In this document: piece after piece, positions 13,201-27,700 of the stretch
Layout of the letters: each line of letters begins with the position of its first letter
Numbering within the stretch: position 1 is the stretch's first letter
DNA from: Varroa destructor
Taxonomy: Eukaryota > Arthropoda > Arachnida > Mesostigmata > Varroidae
Reading direction: 5' to 3'
Length of the DNA stretch: 64,000 bases
NCBI RefSeq assembly: GCF_002443255.2
Contig: NW_019211457.1
Location: 13,320,216-13,384,215, forward strand
Notes under the pieces: generated by a model
Seen by the model: only the letters and a program-made list of their open reading frames with translations
Database searches by the model: none
What the model was told of the DNA's origin: nothing
Translations under genes and position numbers: made by a program

Positions 13201-16200
13201 TGGGCTACGATCTTGCACCATTTTTAAAAACGTATCGTTGTTTTTCTAAAAATTTGGTTTGTATACCGACGGCTGGAAGAAATGGTAGTGAGTCAAAAGC
13301 ATACTGTAGTTATGTTCCACGTACTCGTCCGTGCTTTTCAAATGATAGTTGTCAACAAACAGAGTATGCCAAATCATTGTTTAATTAATTAATTAACTTA
13401 ATCATTGTTTCCAACTATAGGTATAGCTTCTATCGGGTTCTACAATGAAATATACAAAGTTCATGATATGTAATCATCTTAGTTTTGTGGGGCATACCCA
13501 TGTTACCTCAACTTTCGTGTACAGCTCTATGTAAGCACTGCCACGCTATACCAGTATGAAAAAACCTTTTTCAAATGACCTCGATAAACCGAAGAAAAAA
13601 GCCACAAATTATTGTTGCAATTTCGATATCAGGCTCAATGGCCATATGTTTGGCCAGTCAACATCGATAAGCGTAGGATTCAAACGTATAGTACCTATGT
13701 GAAGAAACGTACTGCTTCGAAAAGAGTTTTCCACCCGTCCAGATGTCTCGTTCGTTTGCTGTTACCACCTACTTGAACGTAGGAGTACTGTTCAAACTCT
13801 CAGGAGCTTTTTAGGTTTGTTTTGAATCTCATTTTCTGGAGGCCGCCTGACTGAAAACATTGACCCAGTTTAGTCCTTAAATAAACGTTTGACGTCCTAT
13901 GCTGCTGTAATCTAGCTGCATCCGAAAACTTGTGGTCTTTGCTTCTAGCATGAAGTGAACCGTGTATGTATGCATATATGTCCAGGTTCAGTTTTGAAGG
14001 TTTATATTTGCTATAGTAACAGCAGTTTGTAGTAACGTACATGCCTACAAAACCTGGGAACACGCAAAATAGTCTAGGGTCGGAACAGAACATCGATGCG
14101 CCTTCCGGTTTGCTTCACGCTGTAAGGAGCCGCCACTTACCTGAAGCAATGTATAAGTAAGGCAGCAACAAATGACTTTTCGTCGCAGCAGCATATTCTT
14201 CCATTATCATTGTTTTTTTCATCCTATACATTCTGTGTAATAAAATTTGCTATCAGCGTGCTCCGTTTTCACTTCGTTTATGCGCATCAATTATCAGTTC
14301 TGGGTTGTTTAGAGGAGGTTAGCAGGAGCTGAACACAAAGGTCATAGTATAATGGTTGCTAACTATCTTTTTTTAACAGGTTGATCAGTTTATTATGTCT
14401 TACGGAGGACTGAGAGGTGCTGTTGCTTTCGCTCTCGTCCTCGTCGTCGATGAGGAGGTAGGTATTCATTTTGTAGGTACTCTCTGTTTTTTGAATAGTT
14501 TTGTTACTTTCTGTCGGATCAATTTGCACGTTTCTGCAACGGGGGGAATCGGCGAAGACCGCATGAAGTGTAGTATATATTCAATAGCTTTTCGTTCACG
14601 TCAATCCCGGCCTTATCTCGCTGAGATTCGGTCAGCAAATTTGTTTCACATGTCTAAATCCTTACGCCAGTTCCGTTCCTGTTCCAAGTTCTAGATCTGT
14701 CAATAACAACTAGGCTCGAAACTTACTATTATATACATATCTATATATCGATGAATTCGAGTCACCAAATTAGCGTAATGTTATGGGAATGAGTATGGGA
14801 GCAAAACTTTGTCAATAATTACTAACCGAATAGATAGAATAACACCCAAATTCAGCCATTATATCAAAGGCTTTACTTTGTCACACGCATTACGACATTT
14901 GTGTTCTTCATTGATTCGACGATCCGTGTGTCCGACACGTGGGACGCATGCACGATGTGTGTAGGTGGTTCCTCAGAAGCGGATGTTTGTAACGACTACG
15001 ATTGCGGTCATCTACTTCACGGTATTCTGCCAGGGAATGACCATCGGCCCGCTAGTCCGCTTGCTCAATGTACCCACAAAAGACTCTGTAAGCTATGATT
15101 TCGATCCACTCGTGAAGTTTCGAAATATTGAACTTCATTTAATCGTGTTATCATTTTCACCTACACTTACTTAAGAGGACGCTTATTTCACCATATGAAG
15201 GATCTTTTTATGCTTTTAACTTCAATTCGAAGTTATATATATACACTTTGAATTTATATGTATATATATATAGATATTTATATGTATATNNNNNNNNNNN
15301 NNNNNNNNNNNNNNNNNNNNNNNNNNNNNNNNNNNNNNNNNNNNNNNNNNNNNNNNNNNNNNNNNNNNNNNNNNNNNNNNNNNNNNNNNTATATATATAT
15401 ATATATATATGTACTAAAACGACTCTGAGGATTCGAAAAATTCTGCATCGGGACAGCATCTGTTCGATGAGATATCGTTGTATTGTGTACAAGATATGTG
15501 TGTGGCCTTTGATATCAAAAGAATATTTTTCTTCACTAAAAGCATTCGGTTTTAACTAATAGTTTAGTTTTTTATAGGCCAAATAGGCTCGCCTCAGCTC
15601 TCACTCACCAAATACGGCTTGTTTAGGGCAGCTCGTCTGCAACGCTATTTGTAAAATATCAGTCGTTTGTGATATATAGCAACGTGCTTTATTTTTAATT
15701 GAGTCGATAACAACTGGTGTTTTCTCTTTTTGTGTTTCACAGACTCGTATTTCAATGAACGAGCGTCTGCACACGCGGCTGTTTGACCATCTAATGGCTG
15801 GAATCGAAGATATCACTGGCATGTTTATGGGCAACTACAAACTGCGAGACAAGTTCAAGCACTTCAATAATCGATGGATCAGGTAAACGGAACATAACAG
15901 TGACGCGACCCTCAACTGTTCCGTAGTATTCAAAGAGAGTCTCAGGCACAAACATCATTCGAAACTAAGTTCAAAGTACACATAAAAACGGAATAAAAAT
16001 CTTTCTCGATGAGCAGCAACTTTGAAGTGGCATTACTTACTCAGCAGACATATTATTTGTCTATTGAAGAAAACCGAAACGGCCCTGAACCTGCATCAGG
16101 TTTCGAACGTAATTATGAACAGATCGATTCGATTTATTAGAGTCGCAATCCATACTTACTGCTCGCTTGAGGGGTTGGATGACGTTACGAGCGGGGGCTC

Positions 16201-19200
16201 GCTGTGCAGGGAGAAGAATTCTCGAATAGAATATTGCATAGAAGTCTTTTACGTTTAGCCCACCACGGCGCGCTTATTGTTTAGAAGAATAGGCGACGAT
16301 TAAGGGCGAGTGCTATCGAACAGATATAACAGATGCTATTGCTTATCGTAGACCTATCCTGCTAAATGACGATCGTGTACGGGAACCTAAGATCCTCGAG
16401 ACCTGCTCAAAACTCACCATGGCAGACGCGGTTAGTACATATGCTTACCCTCTTTCGCTCTATGTATATATTTGTGTGTAAAATTCTAGGTTACTCCCTC
16501 TTCTACTTAATCTCACCTAATGAGATCTCTAGTAACTGACAGCTTCAATAGTAGTGAGCCTCCGCTTGTTTGCGACGCGTCACTTGAATTGCTGAGCGGT
16601 AATAGAGGAAAGGTCCACACGGTAAAACCGTTGATGTCTAAACCTGTGATATGTTGATGCTGTACGCCTAATATTTGATACGTTATTTCTTGCCATTGAA
16701 TTTAGCGCTACTCTCATGTAGTGTACTGGCACCATTAGGTGCGGTAATTGTGATAAGAAAAATCTAAACAACGGCGAAGCACCAAACGAATTCGGTTAGA
16801 GACAGCAGACCTTCAGTTAGAGCTAGCCATCAGGGCAAGGACATGCCTTCGCCAAGCTCCATGTTAAATATATATGGCTGTATACGTTTATTTTACACAC
16901 GATTAGTATGAGGTTTTGCATCCTGGACGGTACACGTTCAACATTTGACGATGTCTATTACAGGTGAACATTGTCAAAAAAAACAATTCGATGCTCAACA
17001 CTTTAGCGATGTCGAAGGAAAATGGTATGTCTTTATCAAGTATCGTCCGTACCTATACACAGAGCAATCTAAATGCCTCAGGATCCTTCGGGTGAGTCAT
17101 TCTCTGAGCGAAATACCGATAGTGATTTGAATGGTCAGTGGCACTATTTCTTAACATTTATACATTGTTACTGTGCTACAATATGAACATATCATACTAT
17201 AGTGGTACAACTTTCCAAGTTGGCACTCGCTGCTCAATAGGCTAATCGAAGCTTTAAACAGGCCTAAAGGGGTAGACCAAAAGTTTGAAGAATTCGCGTA
17301 TAGTATACAAAACTAATATTATGGTAATGGTCTGTGTCTTTGGTGGCGTACAGCGGTCCGGGTCTACCTCGGAACGATTCTTTCGGAGGAATTCCTGTAG
17401 GAGACCGAGCTACTGATCTGAATTATGATATGAACGAATTGCATTGGTCGCCCAGCGGGAAGGTACGGCTGGTGAAAAGGCTCGTTTAAACTTCACTCTG
17501 ATAAATATATATATATTTGAAAGTTGAAAGTTCGCAATATATTGACGTTTAGGGACTCGAAATAAACGAAATATAGCGCTAATTAGGCAAGTAAATAAAT
17601 AATTAAAATTCAGCAACAATACATGTGTTGAATTACATTGCAAATTCATATAAAAAAGCACGACTGAAGGTAGTGGTTGCATGGTTACCTCGACTTAATG
17701 AAAGCAACTTTTTACAATAATTACAGTTGTTGTAGTGAGGGCTAGCTATAGCATTGAGGTAAGTGTACGAGCTGGAGGAACACGCATGAGGCCTGCGTGG
17801 ATCTACGAGGTCGAATTCGGTCACCAGAGTGTTTCCGCCATAGTGTCCAAAAAGTTCTAGAGCCATCGAAAGCTGTAAAAAATGCTATTGTAAAAAATAT
17901 TTTTTAACTAAATACTCTTTCCACATCTCGGGTTCTTGATTTACAGGATATTCAGGAAGCAGAACTTCATCATGTTTTGAAGGATGCGCTTGCCAAGCCT
18001 AAGGTGAGTTTTTATCCCGTGTTTATCCAGTCTGTATAATTGTATTAATATAAATAGAACAAACTATTTTGATTAAATCTTCTAGTGGAAGCAAGCTTTT
18101 GATGCTATACCGAGGATGAAACTCCGAAGATTAGTTCACAAAGTAGTAATAGCCAAAAACGTAAAAAAAGAAATAAAGAATTTTAGGGCATGATATTAGC
18201 ACATATGGGCAGTAGGTCATCTAGCTTTGGGGCTTTCAAGTCCTATAGACAGGCTCGCTTGTATATTAACGAATTGTTATCAACAACAACTAGAAAAACG
18301 AACTTACAGTACATCAGCAACTGACAAGCTGCATGATTGCAAGCATTGCCATAGAAGGCCTGTTGATAGTACCTACCGATATGAAACCCACATTTATCGT
18401 TCGTGGCCAATATCGATTTACACACACCACCGATTGCATCTCTATTCTACGGCTAAGGCCTCGCTAGCGTACCCTTGAAATGGACTTCGCGAAAGTCAGA
18501 ACCAATGCGAGCCCGTTGAAATGCCACATGGTTAGTTTTACCATTGAATATTAAGTTCAATGTAATTACTTTGGACCTGGAACTCTATGGAAAAACATCC
18601 GAATGTGGACTGCGTTTTCAGCGCAGGATACGTCAGTAAGCCACCAGCGCTAAGGATGTCTGTCCTAGAAATTAGTAGGCACAAATTAACTGCGTGGCTG
18701 AAACGCACAATGAATTGCTCTGAATATAGCAAACAAATATGTACGGACTTGAATACCTGTAGTGGTAATTAAATGCCATTTTTCAATAAAAATGACAACA
18801 AATCAACGTTAGTAATTACATTAATAAATAATAAACAAAAGTAAGGAAAAGCTAACTTACCTACTATTTGGGCAACGGACCTATATAGATTAGTTTAAGT
18901 TAATTAAGCGTTACTGCAACATGTCAAAACTAGGAAAAACATGTGTTATTTCTTTCGATAATTGGAAAACACAGCCAATTCGGGAGAATAGCTGTAGGTT
19001 TTTCAATGCGTCAAACAACCGAACGCATCGAAAATTTGCTAAATGTTAATCCTCGTCGAAGATGCTACGTAAGGCTGCAAAGGTCTTATTTTGCACCTAG
19101 CGACTGAGCCGGTAAAAAACATGTATATATGGAAATGAGTGGCTGTATGATTCAGCCACATTACCTGTATGGTAAGGTGTGTGCTCTTTAAACCATTGTC

Positions 19201-22200
19201 CATAAGCTACCTATGGCATCACTGCAGTGACAATTTACACTGTGAAAGGATTGTTTACATATTTAGTACCATCAAATTATTTACAAGCATATATTATGCA
19301 AGCATAGGCGCAGCCACCACTTGTCAGCGGTCTGCTGGTTCTCATGGCCAACGTCGGACAAAAACGGGTCTTGCTGGATAATCACAGCTTAAAAGTATCC
19401 AATTCAAGCCCGCATAATTTAGCAGAGTATCTAAATCGAATGGTAAAAGACATGGCACGAAAACTAACGAACGTTCTTCTACTACCGTGATATCTAGCGT
19501 GACATTCTGCAGTCTTTCCTTTCAACAGACTACCTAAAGTTATTTAAACTTATGTTGCTCATATATGTCGTCTTCCTGATTCTAGTCAGCCAGGTTCGCC
19601 TAACAGCATGCTGGTCGCCTAGTAAAACTGTTAAAGACCTTCAACAACGTAACATGCTGTCTTAACTACTGCAACTATAAATCTCCGTATTAGATAATTA
19701 TATTTGACGGAGGGACGTGTGAGATGGGCATCCGACAAGATACAGGATGACTGTACTGCAGTTTGAGTTAATTTATTTAGGCTGAGCGACCACGTTTGTG
19801 ACTGGCGATGTAGATATCCCAATAAACGCCGACCGGCTTCATGCGAAGCACTGTTGCAAATAAGGAGGAACGTACAATGTGATACTGATGTACACTGGGG
19901 AGGTTTCATCGGGGGGAAATGTACTATTCAATGGGAACTAAGCCTTTATGCGGTCCATAGAACTTCGCCCTCAGATGACAGCTGATTATACCGTGGTTAG
20001 GCATGCTTGTATTAGTTAATGGTAAACGTTTGTCCCTGGGGAGTTCAATAGGCTTCATCATCTCAATTGCCACATTGTCTGCGAGAGAATAGCAAAACTC
20101 GTAATCAGAGCCCCCCCACCCACAATAACAGATAAAGACTGCGCGATGGAAACTGCTTCATCTGCTAAGCGGACACACGTATCTGTCGAACAAAGGATGG
20201 GTATTGGTGTCTGCCTTCGCCCAACAGGGGTGGTACGTAAACGGTTATTGATTGCTTTGAACACGACATGTTAACAGACATCGTTAACAGACCTGTTTAT
20301 CATCTTCTAATTCGATCAAGCTTCACTTCGAAAGAGACGGTAGCTCCAAAAGCAGACCTTACCTGCGTGTCGCTTAGGTATTTAATAAAAATATTCCTGC
20401 GGAGACGTTGTATAAATAAAAAAAAATCTCAATTTTTAGTAACACCATATGCAAGTTTGGTGACTTTCGCATTTGTAAACCTTGCTTGAGTAGTCGTTCC
20501 GGTACGATACACGGACCAGGCACATATGTGCTTCCAGCGTCCTAAAAAGCTTACCGCAGCAGCTACAGCCGTTACTTTTGCTATAGCGGACGTCGCCTCT
20601 CGGATTGAAACCGATGCCTAAGCGTTATTGATATTTACCATGTATCATCATTACGACTATCGAGAAAAACGCGAGCCAACGTTCGGCGACAGACAACAGA
20701 CGAGAGGGGGGAAGGGAAGCAAATTTCGTTCGATAGATCTTTAGCCCCACTTTAGACTTAACTTTTTGAAGGTTACCAGAAGATCTAACTGGCGGCGATT
20801 CAACTGTCTACGAACTGGTACTCTTCAACTTCTGGAAAGGGTTGATCGGTCATATCTTTCCATATCTATGCTCCGTGTATGCGGCTTCGTGTATATCTGG
20901 AGCATTGGCAATTCAATCGCAGAACGGTCGTATAGTTATGCTTATCCGAAACGTAACTTAGTTCTCGAACGTATTTTGAGTAGTATGAAAGACAGGCCCT
21001 GGCCTGCTTGTAATGAAGTGCTAGCAGCATGAGATGAAGAACATTACTACCAAGAAGTACTAGAAGACAATAGTTGTTGCTGTTATTATTATTTTTTTAA
21101 TGCTTGTTCTGCATCACCAACGTTCTATTAGGATACAGCGCGTGACCTATATAACCTTACTGTACCTGATCTGTCTCTGTAAGCACACGTCTTTCCCGCA
21201 TATCGAAGCCTTAGATTTTCACGTTCAGCTTTTCGAAGACGAACCGGTGTCTACCGATTATTAACGAAAATTTGTTTAAACTGCCCACATTCATATGTGC
21301 ATGATAGATTAACAATTATCAATTTAAGATACAAACAACGTTCACAAACGTGTCAAGTTGGCGGGCGCACTCTGTTTATTGAGTCGTCGCCTCACGATCC
21401 TACCGAAAGAAAGAAAGGAAAAAAACAACAGTTCCTTTATTAGAGTGTTGTTGCATATTTGGACTACGAAAAAACCAAACCTCTAACATATCAGTGTGAG
21501 ATGTTTTCTATAGTGGCAAGGACGCGGCAATAGTTTCGACAGTTAAGGTGCATGTTCCTTTTTTAAACTAATTTATAATATACTATTTAATAAAGCATTG
21601 GGTGAGAGATCTATAGATGTCCTTGCATACCTATAATTACATATCGGTAATAGTTTTCGTTGTAAACTCTGTGTGCATATTAAGTGGCATACTATTTTGA
21701 TGAATTTACAAATGCTCAAAGGCAAATAACTTCGAGTATCCTGTAGGCGTTTTCTGCTTCCAGGACAATGCTGCAGCTCCTTTTGATAGTTAGTCGTTTA
21801 TCGTTTCCGAGTGATGCTAAAATATGTAGTTTCGTTTGTGATGAATGGAACATTTAATGGCAGACGTATCTTATTAACGTTTCCTATCCTCCAACATTTG
21901 TACTGACCGTTCATCGCTAAACGCAACGTTGAATTCATCAATGCCATATATGCCGATTCATAATCCCATCAATAAGTGTTAATAGGGTTTGTAGGATTTA
22001 TAAACTGGCTGCTATTCTAAGCTCACACATAGACACAAAGAGTAACCGCCCGTCACACCTTGGTTTGCGCGTAGAGAACGTAAACTCCAACGGCCTTCTT
22101 TAATATGCTCCCCGTAAGACAGTCCCATTATAAGGTAGCATCCTTTCGTCGCCTATTAATTGACTTTAACAAGATATTAAAGTCAACTTGTTATTCAATC

Positions 22201-24686
22201 AGAAGTTACAATTAGGTATTCAAGCGCACGTTCGACCTTTAGTTAATTGTCCTTAATTGAGGCCTTTTCTATAGAGCTGAGCCTCTAAAACTAACCTAAA
22301 ACTCATGCATAGCTCTTATTCGCACAAGAACTATGGGGGATAAAGAGTTTCGTAAACACAGAGTGCTTTTTCTGCGCGAACACTTTTTTCGGTAACTCAG
22401 TGAAGCTATTTATAAAAGGCGGATGGTCGAAAGGCCGCATCGATTATACACACCGAACGAAATAAACAAGTACCCGCGCACAAAGGACACCGTAGAGACA
22501 AAGCGCAAATAGCCCTTTCATGCACCGGGGGTGGAAAGATATATTTTTTTTACACTGGAAACACACGCTATAAAGCAATCAATCTATTATTCTACCTCCG
22601 ATTGTCTATTGGTATCGATTTCGGTTGTTTCAAGTAAGTGAGGACACCGTGCCAATAGGACTAATGTAACAAATATGTGAATAAAGTCAAAGATAAGTCA
22701 AATATATTGAATTTCTGTTGACCGCGGATTTATGTGAGCATTCTATCAGGCAAGTACTGCTAATCAGGCTAGATCATCGAATTTGCACAGTTAGCTCAAT
22801 CAGCGAGCACTGTTGGGCAAGCATTTCATTTCGTCGCTTCCCGCCGCCTAATCCTGCTTCGAGATTGTCTTGAATTCCTGATTCACGCGAATAATTCCAA
22901 CTATTCCATTGGTCAAATCTGGACATGAGCCTAGTGGCTTTCGTTAAGGTCATTTACCGAAGGGAGCCTTTCACTGCCCCATCGAGGTTGGGGCCTGTGA
23001 AACGCCCATGGCTGTGTAGCCTTGCCGTTTGTAATGTAGGGCACTAATATTTTTTGCTTTCTCGATATATCGACGCATCCACTCATTAGAACTATGCTAC
23101 GTAGAGATGCAATGGAACGCCTCCTATTCTATGTTGCTCCGACAGCAGCTGCAGGGGCGGTTCATTATGTTTCTCTTCTGACCAAGGTGGCGATCTACGT
23201 AAGGTGCTTAACGTGACCTTTTCACATATGAACACATCGAGTGCGGACACACTCTATGAGCAGCAGGAACCTGTGCGGCTGGCGACAAGAGTAGCTTCTG
23301 TCAGTCAAACGGATGTATTTTTTGTACGCCCCACTGAGAAATAACGTTTGCGGTAGGTCTAACCTACGGTCTTGGTACTGACCTGAGGCCTCGCTCCTAG
23401 TTTTCTTTACCCTTTTTTTTGGTTCGGACCGAGGCAAGCATTAGGAAAAAGGGCTCACGGGGTGAGAGTTTGCTCAAGTGGCCTTGGCATGACATCGGTT
23501 GGCCTTAATCAGTTACGCGCAGAATTCGTTGTTCGACCATTGGCGTGTTTTGCAGTGTGATACGAACGTGCAATAGTCAGGTAGGTCACCTGGCGACATT
23601 TATGAGTTAGAGGAAAAGCAGGCCAGCGTGTGTCCAGAGACGAAGAGAGCAAAAGAGCGTTGCAGGTGCCCAGTTGCTCAAGACGAACGTAGTGTTTCAT
23701 GTACAAGTTTTCTTTATGAGACAGCTTAGCCAGGTGGTTAGTTATTCTTTGCCAGTAATACTCTTTGTTTATATAGCGGATGTCAAGAAAATTTACAATG
23801 GTTTGTATTGTGGCTACAGGCAGCGATACTGGTGTTGGCAGTACCATCTTAAAATGCCACTGACAAAATGGCAGCTGCTTTCAACTTACAATTATAGAGA
23901 TTTTGCCATAGTTATTACCGGATTATGTATAGGCGACGCTCCCTTTTTGACACCCTGCATGTTCTAGTGTAGGCTAGCATATATATAATTGTAGGCTTAA
24001 GAATCATAGATTAAAAAAAAGGGGGCGCGACATCTCTCGAGTAGTGTGTTTCCATACATGGGGCCGAACGAAGTGTGGACTATGCATCTGAAATTGGCTG
24101 CGCTCTTGGGGTAGATTAACCTCTGTTAAAACCTGTGATTAACTGAATATCGTCTGTCTTTTTTTTACTAAGTTTTAAGATAAGTTCCAGTGCGAACTTA
24201 GCTCATATGGTGTGCGAAATGCTGCATGCTTGAGACGAAAAAAAGTGATGCGAAAAAAAGTCATACCAAACAATCATAGGTAGAACCGATTATTTCCTAC
24301 TTGTTTGCGTTGTCTACCGCGCCCTGACTTCGTAGACCCGATAGTGACAGGCCAAGCCTCTGCGTTCATTACCGATGATTAAAAGCCGTCGGTTTATGTT
24401 CTATTTTCATTCAGTCGCGGTATATCCGCTGGCGGGACGAGCAGCGATCCCCGAGCGACAGAGGCCACTCGGTATCAGGTGCTAATCCTCTACATCACGA
24501 AATCAGGTTGCATGCAAGGTAAGTGTCATAAAGACATTACGGTATGTACTTGTGTTTTTTTTTTGTTGTCGTCCATAAGATCAGCCGGGAGCTGGGCATA
24601 AGTGCGTTCAGAATGGAAGCATGTGCTGGAAAAAGCTAGACTTTGCCTCGCTCTTAACAGTCAACAGTGTCCCCCCCTCCCTCCCT

Positions 24687-24718
<32 letters not shown>

Positions 24719-27700
24719 CTTCAGATTTGGTATTGTTACAAGTGCTATCGCCTCATATTCCGACGGGATGACACCCTCAGCCGTTTTCGAATTGAACCAG
24801 AACACTTTCATTTTAGTGGTAAACCATTGGCAACCCAGTGCTAGTGCATTAACCTATACTTAAGTCCTTTGGATGGCTTCACCTCTATTTTTGTAACAAG
24901 TTCGTAAATATATGTAAATATATGTAGCAATCTGGCATCTAGATCTAGTTGGAAATAAGCGGTCGGAATACTCGGAGTTCAGATTTTTTTTAAACTGTAT
25001 GCCTGATGAAGTGACCGTAACAGGTAGACTGGCAAAACAAACAATCAGCAATTTTGCCTGTTTGCAAAGGATAATAAATTAGCTAGTAAACTACTGAAAA
25101 GAAAGATAATTTATTTTTAATTAAATCGATTTCAACATGTAGTAGAATTAATCATAACAGACATTTTTAAACTGATTACGGTTAATAAGTGTACGGAATG
25201 CATTCAAGTTATTGGCTCGCAAGAACCATCTTTGTGGACCCCTTTAGTACTACCTCTTAGACCACCTTTAGCGCTTACGACATCATACTATTTAGCTTTA
25301 CAATTTGGAAGCCTATGATCTTTGTACGTTTGCTGCCACCTTGGCTTGGATATTTGGATTTGTCAGTTGAGTGGATCACAGATGAGTGCAGTTTCGTGTT
25401 AGAACTCGGTAGTTCATAGTGGCAACTTTTCACTTGTTATTGAAACCATGGATAGTAAAGTCACTCTTGAAGAACTATGGAAGTCTGTGAAATTTTACGT
25501 CCGGCACTGCGACATTAGACACTGCTTCAAGAGGCTGGCTCCTGCCTGACGACCTGTACGTCTACGCCCGGATTCGAATTTTCATCACCACAAGTCCTTA
25601 ATAATTATTGAGCAAACATGTTAGCTATAACATAGACTTCTACTAATGATGCTTTTATCTGTACCTGTTTATTTCATCAAATCCCTTCAACGAGTAGAAG
25701 GGTAATGAGCGAAGAGGCCCGCAAACGCAATTTACGCCGTCAACAACAGCGTCAACAACAGCTGACCAAACACTCACACAGGGTAATTAAGCGCGTGATT
25801 AAATATTCAATATATTTGATGACCTAATATCTAGAAATTGAGGCTTAATTGCCACAGCTCAAAGCTAGGATATTTGATGGATAGCGATATTTAGTGGATT
25901 TATAATCTAAGTAATCTTATTATTATTATAAGTGTGAAGTGCTTGTGGTTCGCCTAAAGTTTCTATAGTAGAGCTAGTGATCGCAGCGGGGTTGAAAATG
26001 TTCTTTGCTGGACTCATCTTCAACGCAACACTGTGAGCATCCCTAGACGTCATTGAATTTCTATTTGTACTAGCCACCTCGATTGTAATTCCTCGTCGAA
26101 TGACTGTGGGAATAAATGACTAGCAGCAGTCGAGACAGCTGAAAATAGTCTAATGGCTAAGCATTGTTCACGATTCCTATCGTAAAGGGCGCCCCATGCG
26201 TCTGGCCCCTGGATAATGGCGCCACGTATACGACACATCATAGGCGTCTGCTAATGCAGAATTCATACGCTCCATCGATAGGAGAGAGTATGGCGAGAAA
26301 TTTAAGTTGGGCGAGGGTGCATAGAGTACCAGTAGTTGTGATCCTTATTGATCAAATTAGCTCAATAATAATTATTCGTCTGCATGGTAATTAACAAAAC
26401 TAGTAATAATGTCGTCTTGCCGTTCTATCGAATCTTTTACCTTTTCACCTCTACTGTATAGTTGACGCTATGCGGTGACCAATCTAGAAGTCAGATGAAA
26501 TTATCCCGCAGCTCATCGTTCGACTCTTATTGCGGGAACGCTGTGGAATTGCTTTCAAAGTCGATAGGTACCATTGATGACACGTTCTCAAAACGCTCAC
26601 TGCCGGAAGGTCTCAGCAGTGCCGCTGGGGAGGTGACGCTTTGCTGTTGCATTGACGTCGAAATGGTGGACTTCGTCCTTAAAGACCAAGACAGCAGTGT
26701 CTCCAGCGACGAGGTATTTACTCCCTGACATAGTTGAGGCTTTGTCGCGCGCACAACCTGACGTTAAAACGCTCGACCAGTGTGCACCCACGTCAAAATG
26801 ACGTTAGAGCGAGCGACTACATAAACAGGATGGAAACTTCGGCACTTCTTGCAGCACCGATATCAGCTTGTATGCGCGTGTATTGATGATGAGTGCACAG
26901 TACATTTCACGTTTCACCGGCGTCCTGTTTTGGCACGCAAAACGAAATTAAATAACACCAAAGAATAGCAGTGAATGTACGTACAAATAAAGTGTATTGC
27001 ATTGCCTTTGGGTTTAAGCTTTGAGAGAGTGCGGCAAAGCCGTTGAACTGGTCCGTTCAAAGGTCTGTAAACTGTATCCACGTTAACAGTTCGAGACAAC
27101 ACGCGTACTGCGGCGGCTCGATTCAAAAGTACACACTGCTATCATTTAGAAGTTTGCCAGAGTAACATGGAATAAATCGAACGTGTTAAACGTGCTTCAA
27201 TTAACTTGAATATATGCACCAGGAAGTTTGCAGTGTCTACTTCGGACATGCATTTTTGAGCCCATGACAATTGCGACCACCTATTGACACCATATTAGAA
27301 ACATTTAAATAGGAATATACATTAGCATTAATGCTCCTAAATCTATGGCACGTACGAACAGATATATACCATATAACCTTTTCTTGGTTTCCATTGGATA
27401 CTTAAGAATCTCGGTACGGCATCCGGCTTAAAACAAATACATTAGATTTCCCAAACTATGTATTTGCCACATATTTGGATTTATTCTGCACTTGCCGCTG
27501 AATTAGCTAGCATTGGACGTTATATACTGACGTTTGACGGCGTAATTTCGAAAGTACGGTAAAATATCTTTAGTCATGAATTGTATGGTGTGAAATCAAT
27601 TACTTCATTTCCTGATTACGCAATGTTCAGTTTCGCTTTACAGTTATCGTCGTACAGTTTCAGGCACACGCACACACTCTGCATTCAAATCACACTTATT

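Noticed and set aside
15208..15559. Open frames on both strands spanning the N run
   Set aside because: They consist of unknown bases and TA repeat translation (Tyr/Ile repeats); not coding.
17025..17030. gtatgt as a donor for the NHE exon starting at 16964
   Set aside because: It leaves one base and no downstream exon in the needed phase; reading through to the gtgagt at 17092 keeps the frame and adds family-like sequence.
17410..17866. Two minus-strand frames of 77-90 codons over NHE exon at 17354 and the next intron
   Set aside because: They overlap a well supported plus-strand exon and its intron, and show no motif or splice support.
22041..22057. cgcccgtcacacc, like the end of small-subunit rRNA
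   Set aside because: The match stops after about 13 bases and the expected helix partners and flanking rRNA sequence are absent. Probably chance; a mitochondrial insertion would be longer.
24608..24811. Minus-strand frame with an Arg/Glu/Gly repeat
   Set aside because: It is the reverse reading of the CT microsatellite.
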